Origin: an uncultured Clostridium sp.
GTDB taxonomy: Bacteria > Bacillota > Clostridia > Clostridiales > Clostridiaceae
Length of the DNA: 64,000 nt
Direction: 5' to 3'
Assembly (NCBI GenBank): GCA_937927335.1
Contig: CALBDU010000054.1
Location: 7,645 to 71,644, forward strand
The stretch's first letter is position 1. Every line of letters begins with the position of its first letter. The translations under genes were made by a program, and so were the position numbers. Under the pieces are notes generated by a model. The model was not told where the DNA came from. It did not search any database and was given only the letters and a program-made list of their open reading frames with translations. Below are positions 60,064 to 64,000 of the stretch, piece by piece.

Positions 60064-60804
60064 ATGATAGACTTGCACAAATTCAAAATGCCAAAATTAA
60101 AAGAAGAAGCACATAACAGAGGCGGTATAAGAAAGGATTTTTTAAGGCAGCAGGGAACAACTGTAGTGAAAAATCTTAAAAAGAACAATTTTGAAGCCTA
60201 TTATTGTGATTCCATAGAGGAAGCAAAAAAACTTGTTTTAAGTTTAGTTCCGGATAACGGGATTGTTGGGTGCGGGGATTCCCATACAATATTTGCCCTT
60301 GAACTGGATGATGAGCTTGAAAAGAAAAATTGTGTTGCAATTCCTCATACCTGTGCAGTAAATAACTATGCCATAGAGCATAATAGTCCAGGCTTTAAGA
60401 TTTTAGGAAGCAAGGAAGAGATGCGGGATATACTGATGCAGTATCTGGTTGCCAATGTCTTTATGCTGGGTGCAAATGCAATTACTATGGACGGCCAGAT
60501 TGTCAACACAGACGGTACAGGCAACAGAATTGCAGGAAGCCTCTACGGTTCAGATAGAATAATTGTTATAGCTGGTGCAAACAAGCTTGTAAAAGATCTG
60601 AATGCAGCCCTTGAAAGAGTACGTTTTGTTGCGGCTCAGATGAATAATGTAAAATACAGCAATAATTTGGCCTGCAATATTAGCGGCACATGTATGGACT
60701 GCAGTTCCAAGCTCAGAAACTGTAATATAACCAATATAATTCATAAAAAGCCTGTAGATTCAGATTTTCACGTTATCATAATAGGTGAGGAATTGGGTTT
60801 TTAG
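60064..60804 (+). CDS. LUD-domain protein (LutC/YkgG-like) with C-terminal Cys cluster
   Basis: 246 residues with the LUD/DUF162 fold: TTVVKNLKKNNFEAYYCDSI, SLVPDNGIVGCGDSHTIFAL, ANVFMLGANAITMDGQIVNT, DGTGNRIAGSLYGSDRIIVI and AALERVRFVAAQMN. A tail cluster CNISGTCMDCSSKLRNC could hold an Fe-S group. LUD proteins include lactate-utilisation (LutABC) components, but neither LutA nor LutB is near. GGGGGAAAATC precedes the ATG. Regulated probably by the divergent HxlR. Confidence 0.83.
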   Translation: MIDLHKFKMPKLKEEAHNRGGIRKDFLRQQGTTVVKNLKKNNFEAYYCDSIEEAKKLVLSLVPDNGIVGCGDSHTIFALELDDELEKKNCVAIPHTCAVNNYAIEHNSPGFKILGSKEEMRDILMQYLVANVFMLGANAITMDGQIVNTDGTGNRIAGSLYGSDRIIVIAGANKLVKDLNAALERVRFVAAQMNNVKYSNNLACNISGTCMDCSSKLRNCNITNIIHKKPVDSDFHVIIIGEELGF

Positions 60805-60837
60805 TTCCTTTATAAAATTAGAAAATACTATAATATA

Positions 60838-60880
60838 ATAGAAAGGCATGGACCATGACCTGGCCACGCTTTTCTATTTA
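60838..60880 (+). terminator. Terminator-like hairpin between LUD and MocR genes
   Basis: AATAGAAA.GC.TGG and CCA.GC.TTTTCTATT form a stem around 60838-60879 (some mismatches). It separates converging genes. Confidence 0.6.
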
Positions 60881-60948
60881 TCCTTTAACAGTAAGGAATA
60901 ATTTGAATTATCCGGGGCAGACAAATTAGCAGGCATAGGCAATATTAA

Positions 60949-62355
60949 CTAAGTAAACCATGCCTTATTCAATGTCTTTATGCCAGCTTCGATTTGTGCT
61001 TCAGTTAATCCGCCAAAGCCAAGCAAAATTATGGAGGCTTGGGCTGATGTATTTTCAGCGTAATAAATTGAGGTTGGATATACTTTAATTTTCAACTCCC
61101 GGGCAGATCGAATTAATTCATCTTCTGTCATGCCGTTTTTAACTCTCAATAAAATGTGTAGCCCTGATTTTTCTCCTATGATTTCAACATTATCTTTCAT
61201 ATACTTATAAATTGCAGAAATCAGTACCGTATGCTTTTTGCGATATAATGTCCTCATTTTATTTATATGTGTTGAAAAATATCCTTCCTTCATAAATCTA
61301 TAAAGTGTATCCTGATGAAGGCCGGACACAGTCTGTTTATATGTATTGAAACATTTCTGGTATTTTTTTAGTAATTTCGGCGGCAGAACCAAATAGCTGA
61401 TTCTCATTGATGGAATCAAGGATTTTGAAAATGTGCCCAAATAAATTACATTTCCGTTTTTATCCAAACCCTGCAATGAAGGTATTGGTCTTCCCTTATA
61501 TCTAAATTCGCTGTCATAATCATCTTCGATTATATAACCATGATTTTTTTCACACCAATTCAGCAGCTCCAGTCTCCGGGAAACAGGCATTATTGAGCCA
61601 CGGGGAAACTGGTGAGAGGGAGTAATATATACAACCTTGGCTGGACTTTTTCTTAAAGCATCAATACAGATGCCATCCTCCTCCACGGTAATAGGCAATA
61701 CAGTTATACCCTGGTTCTTTAAAACATTTCTTGCTCTGTTATATCCGGGGTTTTCTATCCCATACACATGGTCCTTACCTACCAGCATTGATAATAATAT
61801 CAACATATATTGAGTACCTGCTCCTATAACAATTTGTTCAGCATCACATCTAACGCATCTCGATTGAAAAAGATATTTAACTATCTCTTTACGCAAAGCT
61901 TCATTTCCTTGTTCATCACCAATTAAAAGCAGGTTACCCTGGTCTGAATATAGGCTCTGCATTGTTAACTTTCTCCAGGTTGAGTACGGAAAATTATTTA
62001 AGTCAACATCACTTGCACGGAAATCCATTATATATTCAAAGTCATCCTCGTTTTTTTCAAGCTCATAAATATTGCTAATATTGGGCAGGGTACTGATTAA
62101 ATTATCCTCAAGCTTTTTTACAAATAAGCCTATACGAGGTCTGCTTTCAACATAACCTTCTGCACATAACTGGTCGAAAGCTGTTTGGATTGTATTTTGG
62201 CTGATTCCAAGAGAACATGCAAGTTTTCTTTTTGATGGCAATTTTGAATCTGGTTTAATTGTTCCAGCTCGTATTTCATCTTTTATATATTTATATAGCT
62301 GCACATAAAGAGGGACGCTGCTTTTATAGTCCCAAATTGGCATTATTTCAATCAC
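60949..62355 (-). CDS. MocR/PdxR-like regulator (GntR HTH fused to aminotransferase fold)
   Basis: 468 residues from GTG 62355 with GGAGGA at six-base spacing. N-terminal GntR winged helix (SVPLYVQLYKYIKDEIRAGT, SLGISQNTIQTAFDQLCAEG) joined to a fold-type I PLP aminotransferase domain: VIGAGTQYMLILLSMLVG, YGIENPGYNRARNVLKNQGI, YIIEDDYDSEFRYKGRPIPS, YLGTFSKSLIPSMRISYLVL (PLP Lys in FSKSL). Such regulators sense PLP or amines. It is divergent from the DUF3795 gene, with a direct-repeat operator candidate between them. Confidence 0.92.
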   Translation of the reverse strand: MIEIMPIWDYKSSVPLYVQLYKYIKDEIRAGTIKPDSKLPSKRKLACSLGISQNTIQTAFDQLCAEGYVESRPRIGLFVKKLEDNLISTLPNISNIYELEKNEDDFEYIMDFRASDVDLNNFPYSTWRKLTMQSLYSDQGNLLLIGDEQGNEALRKEIVKYLFQSRCVRCDAEQIVIGAGTQYMLILLSMLVGKDHVYGIENPGYNRARNVLKNQGITVLPITVEEDGICIDALRKSPAKVVYITPSHQFPRGSIMPVSRRLELLNWCEKNHGYIIEDDYDSEFRYKGRPIPSLQGLDKNGNVIYLGTFSKSLIPSMRISYLVLPPKLLKKYQKCFNTYKQTVSGLHQDTLYRFMKEGYFSTHINKMRTLYRKKHTVLISAIYKYMKDNVEIIGEKSGLHILLRVKNGMTEDELIRSARELKIKVYPTSIYYAENTSAQASIILLGFGGLTEAQIEAGIKTLNKAWFT

Positions 62356-62370
62356 CTATATCTCCTCCGA

Positions 62371-62406
62371 AACTGGTACTTTGAAAATTGATAAAACTGA
62401 TACTTT
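62371..62406. promoter_or_regulatory. MocR operator candidate: AACTGGTACTTT / AACTGATACTTT direct repeat
   Basis: AACTGGTACTTT (62371-62382) and AACTGATACTTT (62395-62406) match at 11 of 12 bases, with a 24-base period, in the MocR-DUF3795 divergent region. MocR/GabR-type regulators bind direct repeats; the link is inferred. Confidence 0.55.
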
Positions 62407-62485
62407 TTATTATACCAGACAAGGATTATAATTTAAACAAAGCCGCTGAATAGACTTGAAATTTCTAGGTAGAGGAGGTACGCAA

Positions 62486-63022
62486 ATGAAGGATTTCAAA
62501 AGGAGCTATCTTTTATTTTCTCTTTGTGGCTTAAACTGTGGGCTGTGTTCAATGCATATTGGCAATTATTGTCCTGGCTGCGGAGGCGGACCTGGAAATC
62601 AACCTTGTGCAATTTCAAGGTGCAGTCAAAGACATGGTGGAATTGAATACTGCTATCTATGCGATGAATATCCTTGTGAAAAGTACCAAGGTATTGATTT
62701 GCTGGACTCTTTTATTACTCATCGAAATCAGTTAAAGGATTTTGAAAAGGTTAAAAAAATTGGACTAGAGTGTTATCAGGCTGAACTTGAGGAAAAAATA
62801 GAAATTTTAAAATATTTATTGGCAAATTGTAACGATGGCCGGCGAAAGAGTTTTTTCTGCATTGCTGTTAATCTTTTGGAACTGCAGGATGTAAAATCCG
62901 TTGTGAAACAAATTGAAGACCAAACAGAATCTGGCAAGGTAACGGTAAAAGAAAATTACGAATTAAGACTCTATCTATTTTTCGTTACACAAATTTTGGA
63001 AAATCGCTATAATTTCATTTAA
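62486..63022 (+). CDS. DUF3795 Cys-rich protein
   Basis: 178 residues from ATG 62486 with GAGGAGGT upstream. N-terminal Cys motifs (SLCGLNCGLCSMHIGNYCPG, CGGGPGNQPCAISRCSQRHG, YCYLCDEYPCEKYQGID) match DUF3795, a likely metal- or Fe-S-binding family. The C-terminal half is helical with ENYELRLYLFF at its end. It overlaps the end of the Imm53-like gene by 48 bases on the opposite strand. Probably controlled by the divergent MocR regulator. Confidence 0.86.
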   Translation: MKDFKRSYLLFSLCGLNCGLCSMHIGNYCPGCGGGPGNQPCAISRCSQRHGGIEYCYLCDEYPCEKYQGIDLLDSFITHRNQLKDFEKVKKIGLECYQAELEEKIEILKYLLANCNDGRRKSFFCIAVNLLELQDVKSVVKQIEDQTESGKVTVKENYELRLYLFFVTQILENRYNFI

Positions 63023-63265
63023 GTTTGCAGTTCCTCCACACCCCTTGTAAATATTATTTTCTACGTGGCAATATATCCAATCATTTTGGCATCTCTCCAA
63101 TGAAATTGTTCCAAATACTTCATCTTCTAAATCTGTATCAGTCAAATCTATATCAATATACCAACCTAGGTTATCTAACGTACCAATTTGTACACCATAA
63201 CAATGTTCCCAATCACCATCACAATTTCTCATATACCACTCTTGTAGCCACTTAAAAACATCCAT
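62975..63265 (-). CDS. Imm53-like immunity protein (orphan)
   Basis: 96 residues from ATG 63265, with GAAGGGGTGTTG upstream; the 48 extra upstream codons run through repetitive sequence and are rejected. The protein fits the Imm53 family: MDVFKWLQEWYMRNCDGDWE, HCYGVQIGTLDNLGWYIDID, IYCHVENNIYKGCGGTANLN. Imm53 proteins protect against polymorphic toxins in many bacteria. No toxin gene is present within the window, and the 3' end lies inside the DUF3795 gene on the opposite strand. It may be a spare or orphan immunity gene. Confidence 0.72.
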   Translation of the reverse strand: MDVFKWLQEWYMRNCDGDWEHCYGVQIGTLDNLGWYIDIDLTDTDLEDEVFGTISLERCQNDWIYCHVENNIYKGCGGTANLNEIIAIFQNLCNEK

Positions 63266-63316
63266 AAACAACACCCCTTCATTGATTCGCTTTATTTTAC
63301 TAATACGTTTAATAAC

Positions 63317-63636
63317 AAGGTTGTGAATTAACCTTTTGCAGAGCGTTGCTTTATATGCCGGGCTTTGAGCAAGGGATTTCCATGGCTTTGAGCCTGAAAT
63401 ATACAAGGCTTTGAGGCTAGAATATCTATTTTTCTTGCCGTAGAGCTTATCATCATGTTCAGTGGCAGACTATCCCTATTGCAGCTATTTTTTAAGAGGT
63501 AATTGTATTTCTTGAATTATAGAAATGGTGATACTGTCCTATTCGGGAGCCCAACTTTATGTCCGCGCCCCCATCTGTGCAAAATTTCAAGTAGTGTGCA
63601 GTTTTTTTGGATTAATAATTAATTTTCGGCTATATT
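63317..63636. repeat. Composite repeat, copy 1
   Basis: AAGGTTGTGAATTAA (63317-63331), then AGAGCGTTGCTTTATATGCC (from 63340), GGGAGCCCAACTTTATGTCC (63545-63564) and TTCGGCTATATT (63625-63636). The same order appears at 63866-63990. Confidence 0.6.
63361..63430. repeat. 23-bp tandem repeat GGCTTTGAG
   Basis: GGCTTTGAG occurs at 63361, 63384 and 63408 (periods 23 and 24), with similar AT-rich tails (GAAATATACAA and AGAATATC). It is a small degenerate array. Confidence 0.6.
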
Positions 63637-63865
63637 TTATGTAAATTATGGGTTTATACGTTAAATTTTAGATATATTTACGTTTATATTGAACATTAAT
63701 TGAAATTTTGCTCACTTTCGCCCAAAATTCAAGGCTTGCGTTTCTCAAGCTTCTAATAAAGGATTCCCAACTCATAGTCAAGGCCGAAAAACCTTAAAGA
63801 TTAAAGAATTACCTACAAACTAACGCTTGTCCATGCTTTTTATATATTTAAAGTCGTCAAATAAG

Positions 63866-63990
63866 AAGGTTGCGAATTAAATTAGAGCGTAACTTTATAT
63901 ACCGGACTGCTTTTATCATTCCAATGGAGAGTCCAACTTTATGTCCGGGTCAAGTCCTTTTTTGTGTGTAAATTATTTGTTCGGCTATAG
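63866..63990. repeat. Composite repeat, copy 2 (truncated interval)
   Basis: AAGGTTGCGAATTAA (63866-63880), AGAGCGTAACTTTATATACC (63884-63903), GGAGAGTCCAACTTTATGTC (63926-63945) and TTCGGCTATAGTT (63980-63992). It has copy 1's parts in the same order but a shorter interval between them. Confidence 0.6.
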
Positions 63991-64000
63991 TTCCTATTTA

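Larger units (their letters stand above)
63266..64000. other. Gene-poor right edge with degenerate repeats
   Basis: No gene is supported over about 730 bases. The stretch carries two divergent copies of one composite sequence (63317-63636 and 63866-63990) and a short tandem GGCTTTGAG array. Many near-identical short motifs (CTTTATRTNCGG) suggest the remains of mobile elements. Any protein-coding element would lie beyond the right edge. Confidence 0.5.

Noticed and set aside
1..64000. CRISPR array
   Set aside because: No regularly spaced direct repeats of 24-40 bases with unique spacers were found; the only tandem arrays are coding (49987-50094) or very short (63361-63430).

Overview
The window is a low-GC, gene-dense bacterial chromosome segment from an anaerobic, spore-forming clostridium (Clostridiaceae-like). 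Supporting evidence is the clostridial 4-hydroxybutyrate dehydrogenase, the HydE maturase of [FeFe]-hydrogenase, GatCAB with an archaeal-type non-discriminating AspRS, T-box and SAM-I leaders, a GerMN lipoprotein, a YjcZ-like 31-residue peptide, spore-coat-like Cys/Tyr-rich proteins, and consistent AGGAGG-type ribosome binding sites. Nothing suggests a phage or plasmid; it reads as chromosomal backbone with small accessory patches.

Layout. 1-5.0 kb: end of an amino-acid ABC transporter operon (binding protein, two permeases) whose last gene is a membrane-free chemoreceptor, then a LuxR/DUF2087 regulator and a GNAT enzyme. 5.0-12.6 kb: HxlR/ABM divergent pair, a cyanophycin-synthetase-like protein without its ATP-grasp domain plus a GNAT, a 5'-short amidohydrolase, a DUF441/LysR divergent pair, a CCG-domain protein and a divergent cis-prenyltransferase. 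12.6-22.5 kb: hydE, an unusual SHMT, an XdhC-family protein, cysK under a cysteine T-box, metNIQ under a SAM-I riboswitch, and 4hbD. 22.6-31.5 kb: htpG, DUF1846, a SWIM-SNF2 helicase and RNase J. 31.5-37.3 kb: an accessory patch with a hydrolase, two DUF11-like proteins, an ECF S component, an AlaX-like protein, a RAYT (Y1/HUH) transposase and a GerMN lipoprotein, studded with copies of a GGGACGGTTAAC repeat. 37.4-41.9 kb: a nitrogen cluster (pseudo-receiver, amt, PII, glnA, ANTAR regulator) with an intrinsic terminator in the amt leader. 41.9-52.6 kb: CAP/LysM protein, tRNA-Glu(CTC), GAF/PAS histidine kinase, DUF2127 and phosphoesterase membrane proteins, coat-like proteins, amidase-fold and DUF4434 proteins. 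52.7-58 kb: aspS-gatCAB under two tandem asparagine T-boxes. 58-64 kb: a DAACS symporter, HxlR/LUD and MocR/DUF3795 divergent pairs, an orphan Imm53-like gene, and degenerate repeats at the right edge.

How genes work together. Sulfur amino-acid supply (cysK, metNIQ) is controlled by tRNA-Cys and SAM sensing RNAs. Asn-tRNA formation (non-discriminating AspRS plus GatCAB) is controlled by its own product, uncharged tRNA-Asn, through both leaders. Ammonium uptake and assimilation (amt, PII, GS) sits with an RNA-binding ANTAR regulator, which makes antitermination at the amt leader a testable idea. The most system-like pattern I see is a REP/RAYT-type arrangement: eight copies of one short repeat, mostly clustered around a single-copy transposase gene. 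The second is a CphA N-domain fused directly to a Mur ligase with no ATP-grasp domain.
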